A DNA stretch of 64,000 nucleotides, taken from contig NZ_JANDMF010000006.1 of the NCBI RefSeq assembly GCF_031626875.1, positions 80,458 to 144,457 on the forward strand. Reading direction: 5' to 3'. Shown here in pieces: positions 26,838-35,306 of the stretch; within the stretch, counting starts at the first letter, position 1, and each line of letters opens with the position of its first letter. The notes under the pieces are model-generated. The model searched no databases. It was not told where the DNA came from and saw nothing but the letters and a program-made list of their open reading frames with translations. Both the position numbers and the translations under genes were made by a program. This stretch comes from Clostridium sp031626875. GTDB lineage: Bacteria; Bacillota; Clostridia; Clostridiales; Clostridiaceae.

Positions 26838-28049
26838 TTATTGTCCTTCTATTCCATCAATACTTATTATGGCTTCTAAATAACATTCTCTCACAAATCT
26901 TTCATCCAATCCAAACTTTCCAACTAATCTATTCACTTCTTCCCAATTTCCATTTTCATATTCTACAATTAATTTTAATATCTCCGAAAGGGTGTTATCT
27001 TTTTTCAACAAAGCTTCTCTAACATCATTTGAAACAGGTAAGTCGCCTAAAACTTTTTCAATTGGTATATTCATAAGTGCATCAATTAAAGAAAACATTC
27101 CCGTTATAAATGCATCAAAACTAGATACTTCTTCCTTAATTTTGTAACTTAATAACTCTCCAAAGAAAGCTCTAATAAGAGACATTTTAACAAGTTCACC
27201 AATCTTACTTTCTCCCATATTTTGAAGAGTTATTATAAATAACCATTTCTTTAATTCTTTTATTCCAATAATTATTATTGCATCTCCAATTGAAGTGATT
27301 TTTCTCTTTAATGAAAAATGAGCTGAATTTGCTGCTTTTAGTAATTTGTATGAAAGGGAAACATCATTTTTAATTAGATTCTCAATTTTTCTAATATCAA
27401 CATTATCTTTATTTAATTCATTTATTAAGCTCATATAGGTGAATTTGTAGCCTGAAATATCTTTGCCTTCAATAATTACTGGTTTACAGAAAAAATACCC
27501 TTGAAAATAAGAATATCCGTATTCTATTGCTTCTTTAAACTCCTCTTCTGTTTCTACCTTTTCTGCAAGAAACTTTATTTTCTCATTTTTTATCTTTTCT
27601 ATAATTTCTTTTCTTTCTTTTCCTTTTGTTAGAATAAAATCAACTTTTATAATATCTACATATTCTATTAATTCATCAAATTCTTCTGTATAACAAAAAT
27701 CATCCAAAGCAATGACATAACCTTTTTCTTTCAAAACTTTACAAGATTCAATTATTCTTTCATCTGGTTCCACTGATTCTAATATTTCTATTGCAATACT
27801 ATCTTTGGGGAAAGCTTCAATAAATCCTGAATTTATCAATTCTCCATCAAAATTAATAAAGGCTCTTTTTCCTTCTGTAACTTTTTCTAAACCTATTACA
27901 GAAAAACTATTTCTAATTACCTCTAAAGTTGGATTTGTATTTTCTACATGATTAAATTTGTTATTATTGCTATTTCTAAAAAGAAGTTCGTAAGCAACAA
28001 CTTCCTTATTAACATCTAATATGGCCTGCCTAGCTACATATACATCCAT
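26838..28049 (-). CDS. EAL-HDOD signalling protein with degenerate EAL motif
   Basis: This 403-residue cytosolic protein has an N-terminal EAL-like domain (about 1-200) and a C-terminal HDOD domain (about 205-385), the YuxH/CdgJ architecture. The c-di-GMP phosphodiesterase signature EALLR is replaced by YELLF (VVAYELLFRNSNN). ALDDFCYTEEFDEL and IKVDFI partly retain the later EAL pattern. Loss of the first Glu/Leu/Arg context suggests it does not hydrolyse c-di-GMP and may act as a binding or scaffold protein. HDOD signatures include LIKNDVSLSYKLLKAANSAHFS and ITSIGDAIIIIGIKEL. The start at 28047-28049 (MDVYVARQ) is chosen because of GGAGGG upstream, 18 codons after the longest frame start. 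Confidence 0.9.
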   Translation of the reverse strand: MDVYVARQAILDVNKEVVAYELLFRNSNNNKFNHVENTNPTLEVIRNSFSVIGLEKVTEGKRAFINFDGELINSGFIEAFPKDSIAIEILESVEPDERIIESCKVLKEKGYVIALDDFCYTEEFDELIEYVDIIKVDFILTKGKERKEIIEKIKNEKIKFLAEKVETEEEFKEAIEYGYSYFQGYFFCKPVIIEGKDISGYKFTYMSLINELNKDNVDIRKIENLIKNDVSLSYKLLKAANSAHFSLKRKITSIGDAIIIIGIKELKKWLFIITLQNMGESKIGELVKMSLIRAFFGELLSYKIKEEVSSFDAFITGMFSLIDALMNIPIEKVLGDLPVSNDVREALLKKDNTLSEILKLIVEYENGNWEEVNRLVGKFGLDERFVRECYLEAIISIDGIEGQ

Positions 28050-28282
28050 CCTACACCCTCCTAAATAATCACATTTAGCTTCCCCATTAGCTTCTATATT
28101 CATTACTACATTTCACTGATTACTATATTATATTTTAATAATGCTTCTATCTACTTCTAAGATATTTATCGAATATTAATACTAATGCTTTAACGTTATT
28201 TGCTCTATTGTTTAAATTAATTAAATTTTCTTTTATAATCTCTATTAATCCCAGCATATTCCAAACTAAATTTACCACAAGA

Positions 28283-28321
28283 AAAAGCTATCTAACAGAC
28301 ATTTCTAATTAGATAGCTTTT
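28283..28321 (-). terminator. Terminator of the beta-helix protein gene
   Basis: AAAAGCTATCTAA (28283-28295) pairs perfectly with TTAGATAGCTTTT (28309-28321). It lies 15 bp beyond the stop codon. Confidence 0.85.
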
Positions 28322-28335
28322 CTTTTAAATCCATT

Positions 28336-29739
28336 TTATTTTGCTGGTGTTAGTACTCCACCACCATTTAAAGTATATGTTTGCCCATTTAACCAACTAT
28401 TTGCTGAATTTGTTGAATCATAATAAATTGTATTTCCATTATCTTTTATATTACTTAAACTAGTATCACTATCAGTAAATGCTGATAAATATGAAGTTCC
28501 ATTAACAGTCCACATGCTAGTTTCATCAAGGGTTAAGTTAACTGTTCCTGTATTTTCAGTATCTATTGTACCAGTATAATAAGTATTATTCTTCAAATTC
28601 ATATTTACAGTACTAATTTTATCACATACAACATTTCCTTCCATTGTTTGATAAGTTGTATTAAAAGTTAAATTTCCTGGATTAGCCCCTGCTGTTCCCC
28701 ACATTCCATTATCATTACCTTCTGCATCAATTAAAACAAGACTATCCCCAGTATTTTTAAGGTTAGTATTATTTAAATTTACTACAGCATCAGTATTAGT
28801 TACATAGAACATTGGTCCTACTGATGTAGTAATTGACCCTCTAGTTGTTGTGAATGTGCTAGTTCCAACTGCTGCATCTCCTGAAGTACTTTGATATAAC
28901 ATAACTCCATGTTTAGAATTTCCTGAAATACTTGTATCAGTTAAAGTAATAGAATTTTTTCCTTCTATTACAGCAGCTTCAGACCCTGTAGCTGCAAAGT
29001 TAGAATCAGTAGCTGTAATATTTCCTGTTGAATATATTCCTGGAGAACCTTCCCCAGCTGTTGTCCCTGAAGTATTACTTACTGTTACAGTTCCTTCACC
29101 TCTATCTGTTGCCAGAGCCGCACAGTGAGCCCCCTTAGTTGTTATTTTAACATTCTTAGCGTTTATAGTTCCTTTTTGTGTTGCATCTAATCCACGAGAT
29201 GAATTTTGAGTAGTATTAATCTCCACATTTTCTACATTAATAGTTGATCCTGTTCCTGTTGAGAAAATAGCATTTGCACCTTCTGCATTTGTAGTAACTT
29301 TACTATCTTTTAATGTTATTGTACTAGCTGACTTGGCTACAACTCCAGCATTTAATCCATAGAAATTACTTGAATCTCCTGAAGTTGTATCTCCTCCTGT
29401 TTTTGATATTGTTGAATTTCCAAGAGTTAAGTTACCACTATCACTTACTATAACTGGTGACACATCGGAATCTGATGCAGTTATTATTTCATTATATTTT
29501 GACTCAGTTCCTCCACTTTGACTATAAGTAGCAGTTCCTACAACTTCAGTTTGTCCGCCTCCAGGTTGTCCTCCTCCCTGTCCATCGGGTGGTGGACCAC
29601 TTGGTGGTGTAGCAGTTGATGAAACTTCTGCTGCTTGAGGATTGCTTAATCTAGCTATGTTAGCTCCACTAAAAATCATATAACTTCCCATTGTTACTGC
29701 TAGTGTTAGACAAATTTTCATTTTTAAAGACTTATTCAT
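28336..29739 (-). CDS. Secreted Ser/Thr-rich parallel beta-helix protein
   Basis: This is a 467-residue exported protein. A signal peptide (KMKICLTLAVTMGSYMIFSGA) is followed by a Pro/Gly-rich linker (TPPSGPPPDGQGGGQPGGG) and then about 380 residues of short strand-turn repeats rich in Thr, Ser, Asn and Gly (GNLTLGNSTISKTGG, STITLKDSKVTTNAEGANAIF, GTINAKNVKITTKGA, NSITLTDTSISGNSKHGVML). This is the profile of a right-handed parallel beta-helix such as adhesins or pectate-lyase-like folds. No catalytic motif, LPXTG or S-layer domain is visible. It follows the pectinase genes but has its own region upstream and its own terminator. It may bind polymer or surface; that is inference. GAGGGATT precedes the ATG. 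Confidence 0.8.
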   Translation of the reverse strand: MNKSLKMKICLTLAVTMGSYMIFSGANIARLSNPQAAEVSSTATPPSGPPPDGQGGGQPGGGQTEVVGTATYSQSGGTESKYNEIITASDSDVSPVIVSDSGNLTLGNSTISKTGGDTTSGDSSNFYGLNAGVVAKSASTITLKDSKVTTNAEGANAIFSTGTGSTINVENVEINTTQNSSRGLDATQKGTINAKNVKITTKGAHCAALATDRGEGTVTVSNTSGTTAGEGSPGIYSTGNITATDSNFAATGSEAAVIEGKNSITLTDTSISGNSKHGVMLYQSTSGDAAVGTSTFTTTRGSITTSVGPMFYVTNTDAVVNLNNTNLKNTGDSLVLIDAEGNDNGMWGTAGANPGNLTFNTTYQTMEGNVVCDKISTVNMNLKNNTYYTGTIDTENTGTVNLTLDETSMWTVNGTSYLSAFTDSDTSLSNIKDNGNTIYYDSTNSANSWLNGQTYTLNGGGVLTPAK

Positions 29740-29893
29740 AATAATCCCTCCATCTATTAATTTATAATATAATTTGTATATCTGGTATAGTTATAATAAT
29801 AAGGAATAATTATGTAGCTGATATCTAATTTGTATGTGAACATTGTGTAAAATTATGTGAAATATACTTTATAGACAAATGTAAAAATTAAAA

Positions 29894-29915
29894 ACACAGC
29901 TTTTTACACTGTGCT
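29894..29915 (-). terminator. Second small hairpin after the GH28-CE8 gene
   Basis: ACACAG...CTGTGC (about 29894-29915) forms a short stem. On the minus strand it is followed by TTTTTAATTTTTAC. It is a likely backup to the hairpin at 29923-29955. Confidence 0.55.
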
Positions 29916-29922
29916 TTATTAT

Positions 29923-29955
29923 AAATAAAATTATTGGGCTTCAATAATTTTATTT
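29923..29955 (-). terminator. Hairpin overlapping the stop codon of the GH28-CE8 gene
   Basis: AAATAAAATTATTG (29923-29936) pairs perfectly with CAATAATTTTATTT (29942-29955), with a loop of five bases. The stop codon at 29950-29952 lies within the stem. Confidence 0.7.
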
Positions 29956-32900
29956 CTCTGTTGGATCCCAATTATCAGATTCACCTAAAAGTTTAGGAAT
30001 GGTATATGATGATACTTCATCAGCTGTAAGTTTCTTCTCCCATGTCACACGTGAAGATAAATCAAGAGGATTATCATTTAAATTCTTACTGTTATATTCT
30101 GAGTATCTTGCTGTAGTTTCATTTGATACCTTCCCCCAATTGTTCCATCCAGTGGCATTAATATGATCCCACATACTGCAATTTATATAAGCAACTGAAC
30201 TATATGGACGCCATGGTCTACCAAGATATACACCCTTTTTATCTTTTAGTAGAGATTCTGCTGTTAATTTACAATTTAAAAATACATATCCATAATCTTG
30301 ATTTTCTGGTGTACATGCTGCTGTTACATATCCACCTAAGCGTGAATGGATATCACAATTATCAAAAACAGCTTTTCCAGCACCAAAAATATAATCTACT
30401 GAACCTGCAACTTCACAATCCTTAAAATACGACCTACATACACTTACTGTTGGCTGATCTGGTATATTGCTAGTAGTTGAACTATCTGTTTTATTTCTTG
30501 TGAGCAAAGTATCTTGATATCCTAATATCTTACATCCAAAGAATCTTGCTTTATCAGCAATTAAGTCCAAAGAAACAGCTTGTCCTACCTTTGATCCAGC
30601 AGCATTCTCTATAGTAATATTTTTACCTGTGAAATTGTCTCCAGTAACTTGCATTGTATAATCATTGTAAGTTCCCAAAACATTTCCTGATGAATCTTTC
30701 TTCATAGGGCTATCATCAAAAGAAATACGAGTACCATCAGCACTTTCTCCTATGAGAGTTACATTTGGACAATCTATTAATAATTTTTCATGATACACTC
30801 CATTTTTCACAAAAACTATCTTTTCCTTGTTATTATCCTTTAAAATAGAATTTACTGCATCCTTTATATTATCAAAATCACCTGTTCCATCCTGTGCTAC
30901 AAGTATTACATCTGAATCTGAATCTAATGGCAAAACTGAAACCTTAGCACAAGCTTTTTTAGATGTTCCTTTTACTGTTCCTTTCACTTCAAATCCAGAA
31001 ACTGATGAATTTTCATATTGTGATGGATCAACTTTATCCCATTTCACTGATAATTCTTTTCTTGTTCCATCTTTATATAATGCACTAACCTTTTTGGGAA
31101 ACTGAATTTTCCCTGGAGTAGCTTTAACTATAGCTGTTTCTATTTCGTCTATATCATTTTTTTCAACTTTAATCTTTGCTTTAGCTTTATGATTTGACCC
31201 TGAAACTGTGCCTTTTACTTCAAAGCTACCATCTTTCTTATACTCAGATGAATCTACATCATCCCATTTTACTTCCATAGGAACAACTGAATTATCATCA
31301 TAAGTTGCATATACTGCTTTAGGTAATGATGGTGCATGCCCAATAATTGTTGAAACCTTAACTGTTTCAAAACCTTTGAATGTTTCTTGTCCAGTAATTT
31401 TAATTGGCAATATTCCCTTAATGCTTGAATCCCCTTTTGAGGTGGCAACTGCTAGTACTGTACCATTTTTCTTAGCTGTAACCACTCCATCTTCAGAAAT
31501 TTTTGCTATATCAGTACTTGAATAATCTAAGTTACATACACTCCATTTAACAGATTTATCTTCTACTGTATCTGGAAGCACTATTGCATTAATTTTTAAT
31601 GAGCCATCTTTTTCTGTAATTGCTGACTTTTCTCCATTTACACTTAATAATAAATTACTTACATCTGAACTATCATTAGTTGCCTTTTCTCCTTTACTTT
31701 CTGATAAAGTTTGGATATTTTTACTTGCTGTTTCTACTACTCCATTTGCAAAATTACAGTTCTTAAAGAATACATTTTCACAAGAATTCAAATTAGCCTT
31801 AACAAAACTACAATTGGTAAATTGTAAGTCTCTTAAATATGAAATGCTATTTCCAAAATTTGAACCATTTAAATCTAATATATAATCTGAACTACCTGTT
31901 AATCCTGTAATATTGGTAAATTGAAAATTAGATATATCAGGTAATGCTACTCCTTCAGTTGCTCCAGCTTGCTTATCATAATTGGTTATTACAGATATTT
32001 TATTACATATAGAATCTCTCAATTGTAAATTTCTAATATATCCACCTCTTGATGGACTCACTTTTACACGTATCCCATTATTTGTAGCTCCATCTTTAAG
32101 TTCAACAGGAACAAGAGTGCAATCTTCTCCATATATATCACTTATACCTCCAGACATTTCACTACCTAATGTAATTCCTCCATGTCCTGCATTAAATACA
32201 CACCCACGATAATATATATTTTTAGATGGAATTCCTATTTGACGACCTTCTGCATCTTTTCCAGATTTAATTGCTGAACAATCATCGCCAGTTGAAAAGT
32301 TATTTTCTAACATATATACATTATTAGATGAATTTGGATCAAAGCCATCACCATTATGAACAGTTGTTGTAATGTCTAGGTTATATGATGTTATATCACT
32401 ACTATATATAGGAACTATTGTCCACATCATTCCATTTCTAATATGAACTCCATCCATATAAACATTTGAGCAGTTCTTTAGACTAATTAAACTTCCTCCA
32501 CCATAATGTGATGCTTTATTATGTTCTTTATCAGCACAAAATGCATCATAAGCTTCTCTAAGTTTTAAACCATTATCTTCATCTCCAATAGTACCCTCCC
32601 CTATAATTTTGATATTATGAGTAGTTGCACCTTTTGTATGGTCCATTGTACCAGCATTTAAAAGACTTCCAAAGGCTGGATTTCCCAAAGTTGGACTATT
32701 AGGATCATATATATCTTCTATATCATGTCTAGCTGAAGTCCATGGGTAGTCACTTAATTCTGTACTTGGTATAAGTTGTGAGTTTTGAGCTACATAAAAA
32801 GTCATATCATCGTGAAGATTTAAAGCTCCACTTAAAAACTTTCCTTCTGGTAAAAGTACTGTTCCTCCACTTGGACAATCATCTATTGCCTTTTGGATTG

Positions 32901-33393
32901 CTACAGTATCTTTCGTAGTTCCATCTCCAACAGCGCCATAATCTTTTACATTAAGAATTTTTCCTTTCTTTTCAGTTTTAATAGTAACATCATTACTACT
33001 TTCAGATTCTACTCCATCTGCATCATGGGCTTTTACTGTGTATTTATATTCTTTATATTCATCTAGTCCCTTCATTTTGTAATAAGTTTTATTGGTTTCT
33101 CCAACCTTTTTTCCTTCACAGTAAATTGTATACCCTGTAACATTAGAATACTCAACAGGCTTTTCCCAAATTAATACAACCGAACGCTCTGTTGCTGAAG
33201 CTGGTGATTCACGTAGATTAGTTGGAGCATAAAGCTTTTTATTATTAATTTTATCAGTAACTACATTTGTTGTAATTTCATTTGATTCTTCTGCTCCATA
33301 CACTAAATTTCTTGTTAATGGACTAAGCCCTGTACACATAAAGACTGCAATAAAAATAGATAGAATTTTTCTCTTTTTTATCTCTCTTTTCAT
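29950..33393 (-). CDS. Secreted bifunctional pectinase: FN3-GH28-Ig-like-CE8 (polygalacturonase plus pectin methylesterase)
   Basis: This 1147-residue exported enzyme joins two pectin-degrading activities. Order: signal peptide (about 1-33), FN3 domain (about 55-140), GH28 beta-helix (about 147-560), BIG2-like domain (about 580-668), two Ig-like group 4 domains (about 675-745 and 750-822) and a CE8 pectin methylesterase (about 828-1130). GH28 catalytic sites are NGD 347-349 with GFDP, D370/D371, GHG 403-405 and RVK 442-444; the DGFDP form is common in exo-acting members. CE8 residues Q960/D961 (YQDT), D1000 (VDYIFG), R1059 and W1061 (GRPWR) match the known catalytic set. The esterase would remove methyl groups that block the hydrolase. 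AAAGGAGAT precedes the ATG. No anchor motif is seen. Confidence 0.93.
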   Translation of the reverse strand: MKREIKKRKILSIFIAVFMCTGLSPLTRNLVYGAEESNEITTNVVTDKINNKKLYAPTNLRESPASATERSVVLIWEKPVEYSNVTGYTIYCEGKKVGETNKTYYKMKGLDEYKEYKYTVKAHDADGVESESSNDVTIKTEKKGKILNVKDYGAVGDGTTKDTVAIQKAIDDCPSGGTVLLPEGKFLSGALNLHDDMTFYVAQNSQLIPSTELSDYPWTSARHDIEDIYDPNSPTLGNPAFGSLLNAGTMDHTKGATTHNIKIIGEGTIGDEDNGLKLREAYDAFCADKEHNKASHYGGGSLISLKNCSNVYMDGVHIRNGMMWTIVPIYSSDITSYNLDITTTVHNGDGFDPNSSNNVYMLENNFSTGDDCSAIKSGKDAEGRQIGIPSKNIYYRGCVFNAGHGGITLGSEMSGGISDIYGEDCTLVPVELKDGATNNGIRVKVSPSRGGYIRNLQLRDSICNKISVITNYDKQAGATEGVALPDISNFQFTNITGLTGSSDYILDLNGSNFGNSISYLRDLQFTNCSFVKANLNSCENVFFKNCNFANGVVETASKNIQTLSESKGEKATNDSSDVSNLLLSVNGEKSAITEKDGSLKINAIVLPDTVEDKSVKWSVCNLDYSSTDIAKISEDGVVTAKKNGTVLAVATSKGDSSIKGILPIKITGQETFKGFETVKVSTIIGHAPSLPKAVYATYDDNSVVPMEVKWDDVDSSEYKKDGSFEVKGTVSGSNHKAKAKIKVEKNDIDEIETAIVKATPGKIQFPKKVSALYKDGTRKELSVKWDKVDPSQYENSSVSGFEVKGTVKGTSKKACAKVSVLPLDSDSDVILVAQDGTGDFDNIKDAVNSILKDNNKEKIVFVKNGVYHEKLLIDCPNVTLIGESADGTRISFDDSPMKKDSSGNVLGTYNDYTMQVTGDNFTGKNITIENAAGSKVGQAVSLDLIADKARFFGCKILGYQDTLLTRNKTDSSTTSNIPDQPTVSVCRSYFKDCEVAGSVDYIFGAGKAVFDNCDIHSRLGGYVTAACTPENQDYGYVFLNCKLTAESLLKDKKGVYLGRPWRPYSSVAYINCSMWDHINATGWNNWGKVSNETTARYSEYNSKNLNDNPLDLSSRVTWEKKLTADEVSSYTIPKLLGESDNWDPTEK

Positions 33394-33469
33394 ATCTCCT
33401 TTTACTACTCATTTTATGAGTAGTCCCCCCTTCATTTTTGTTTTCTATTTCTCTTCCCTTTGTTTTTTA

Positions 33470-35227
33470 TTAATCTACATTCATTGTAGTCTTTCCCTTA
33501 AATTTTAGTTTTGTGCTGTTTGTAATTATCCATGGGTTAATTAAGGATTCATCAAAAGTTACATTTTTAAATGTGCAATTTTTTGCATAATCTAATAAAG
33601 CAGGTTTAGTATTTTTAAACTTTACATTATAAAAATCAATATTATTATGCTCACCATTTTGTAATCCTTGTATCATTATTGCATTTCCTTTGGCACCATC
33701 AACAGAACAATTTTTAATTTTGATATCTTTAAATAATGGCGGCTCTGACACTGGATTACTTGGTAAATCTCCATTATATTGACTTGTAAATATAAATGGT
33801 TGTCCACCATTATCAGTCAAATCTTTCATAGCTGTATCTCTAAATATAATATTTCTAGCACCTCCGCCATTGCCTTGGCTACTTTTACAGCGAAGGCCTG
33901 TACCAGTTCCATTTAAAACATTATCTTCAGCTAATATATTTTGAATCCATGCAGCAGTACCACTACCACAAACTACAGCTCCATGACCTCTACCAAAATA
34001 GTTATTAAAAATCCATATATTTTCCGTTGGTTCATTTTTAGAATCTGTCAAACCTTTTCCTGCATTAAATGCAACATTATCATCTCCAGTATCTAAAACA
34101 CTATCAACTACAGTTAGTCCTTTCCCATTTACAAGACCTGAACCATCCCCATTATTACAATTATAAGTCTCCATTTTTAGACCATTTAATACAACATTAT
34201 TACATCTATTATTTGTTACTGTGTGTTGTGAAGGGTTCTTAAGTGTTAACCCATCTCCTAGATACAAATTTTTCACATCATTCATTTCTATAAGATTAGA
34301 ACGTGTCCTATAAGCATCTGCAACAGAAAATCCATACTCCTTAATTGCCTTTTTGTACTGGTTAGCTGCTAATTTCCCATTTTGTTCAACAGTTTTTGAA
34401 CTGCTTGGTAATGATACAAAAAATCCATTTGGATCATTTGCTGCAGTATCTTCTAACCATCCATTACCATCAATAACTCCACTTCCAACTATTCGAATAT
34501 TGTCACTATTACCTTTAATGAGTGGAGTTGCCTTACTCACTTTTGTAATATCTCCATAAGGATATTCATCAGCATTTTCTGAAGCAAATAAAACTCCATC
34601 AACTTTAAATGTCATATTTCCTTTTAATGAAATAGGGCCCGTTTTAAAAGTTTTATCTTTGGGAATTAATACTGTTCCACCATTTGCACAAGCATTGATA
34701 GCATCTTGAATTTCTTTAGTATCAATGCTTGTCCCATCCCCTTTTGCTCCATAATCTAAAACATTAAATACCTTTTCCTCTGAAGCTGTTTCAACTGTTA
34801 TGCCTTCGCTATCTTTTGATTCATTACCATCCTTATCTATTGCTCGAATAGTAAAATTGTATTTAGTATTTGGCTCAAGTCCTGTTACAGTATAATTGTG
34901 AATACCAATTTTTACAGCATCAGAATTTGTACTATCATTATAAAACTTGTCTAGATACTGTTTTGCAACTCTACTCCCACTATTCGCATCCCCAACTTTA
35001 TATCCATTTTCATAGATATTATAATTTCTAATACCTGTATAATCATCAGGCTTCTCCCATATTAATGTAACTTTATTATCTGTAATAGATTGATTAATAA
35101 TTTGGAGTTTCTGAGGTATACTCACTTCTTGTTTAGTTGCATAAGCACTATTTCCATTAACTGATGTAAAAATAAAACTCATAAAAACAACACCAGCAAA
35201 CTTACATAGACTTTTCTTTCCTATCAT
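33470..35227 (-). CDS. Secreted GH28 polygalacturonase with N-terminal FN3 domain
   Basis: This is a 585-residue exported glycoside hydrolase family 28 enzyme. A signal peptide (LCKFAGVVFMSFIFTSVNG) leads to an FN3 domain (about 36-148) and the GH28 beta-helix, starting with the Pectate_lyase_3-like opening FNVLDYGAKGDGTSIDT. Catalytic positions are NGD 359-361, D382/D383 (TGDDNVAF), GHG 414-416 and RCK 446-448. NGDGSG lacks the second Asp seen in NTDGFD-type motifs, a small deviation. It would cleave polygalacturonate outside the cell. It is 76 bp upstream of the GH28-CE8 gene and follows the GH43 gene after a hairpin, so probably belongs to the same transcription unit. AAAGGGG precedes the start. 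Confidence 0.92.
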   Translation of the reverse strand: MIGKKSLCKFAGVVFMSFIFTSVNGNSAYATKQEVSIPQKLQIINQSITDNKVTLIWEKPDDYTGIRNYNIYENGYKVGDANSGSRVAKQYLDKFYNDSTNSDAVKIGIHNYTVTGLEPNTKYNFTIRAIDKDGNESKDSEGITVETASEEKVFNVLDYGAKGDGTSIDTKEIQDAINACANGGTVLIPKDKTFKTGPISLKGNMTFKVDGVLFASENADEYPYGDITKVSKATPLIKGNSDNIRIVGSGVIDGNGWLEDTAANDPNGFFVSLPSSSKTVEQNGKLAANQYKKAIKEYGFSVADAYRTRSNLIEMNDVKNLYLGDGLTLKNPSQHTVTNNRCNNVVLNGLKMETYNCNNGDGSGLVNGKGLTVVDSVLDTGDDNVAFNAGKGLTDSKNEPTENIWIFNNYFGRGHGAVVCGSGTAAWIQNILAEDNVLNGTGTGLRCKSSQGNGGGARNIIFRDTAMKDLTDNGGQPFIFTSQYNGDLPSNPVSEPPLFKDIKIKNCSVDGAKGNAIMIQGLQNGEHNNIDFYNVKFKNTKPALLDYAKNCTFKNVTFDESLINPWIITNSTKLKFKGKTTMNVD

Positions 35228-35254
35228 ATTTTTTAACCCCTTTCTATGTATTTT

Positions 35255-35290
35255 AATGCAGTAAATTTTAAAACTAAAATCTACTGCATT
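35255..35290 (-). other. Stable mRNA hairpin inside the pectin operon
   Basis: AATGCAGTAAATTTTA (35255-35270) pairs with TAAAATCTACTGCATT (35275-35290) with one G-U. On the minus strand it is followed by AAAATACATAG rather than a T-tract. It may therefore be a processing, stabilising or attenuating structure between the GH43 and GH28 genes, not a clean terminator. Confidence 0.6.
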
Positions 35291-35306
35291 TAATCAAATT
35301 TATATT

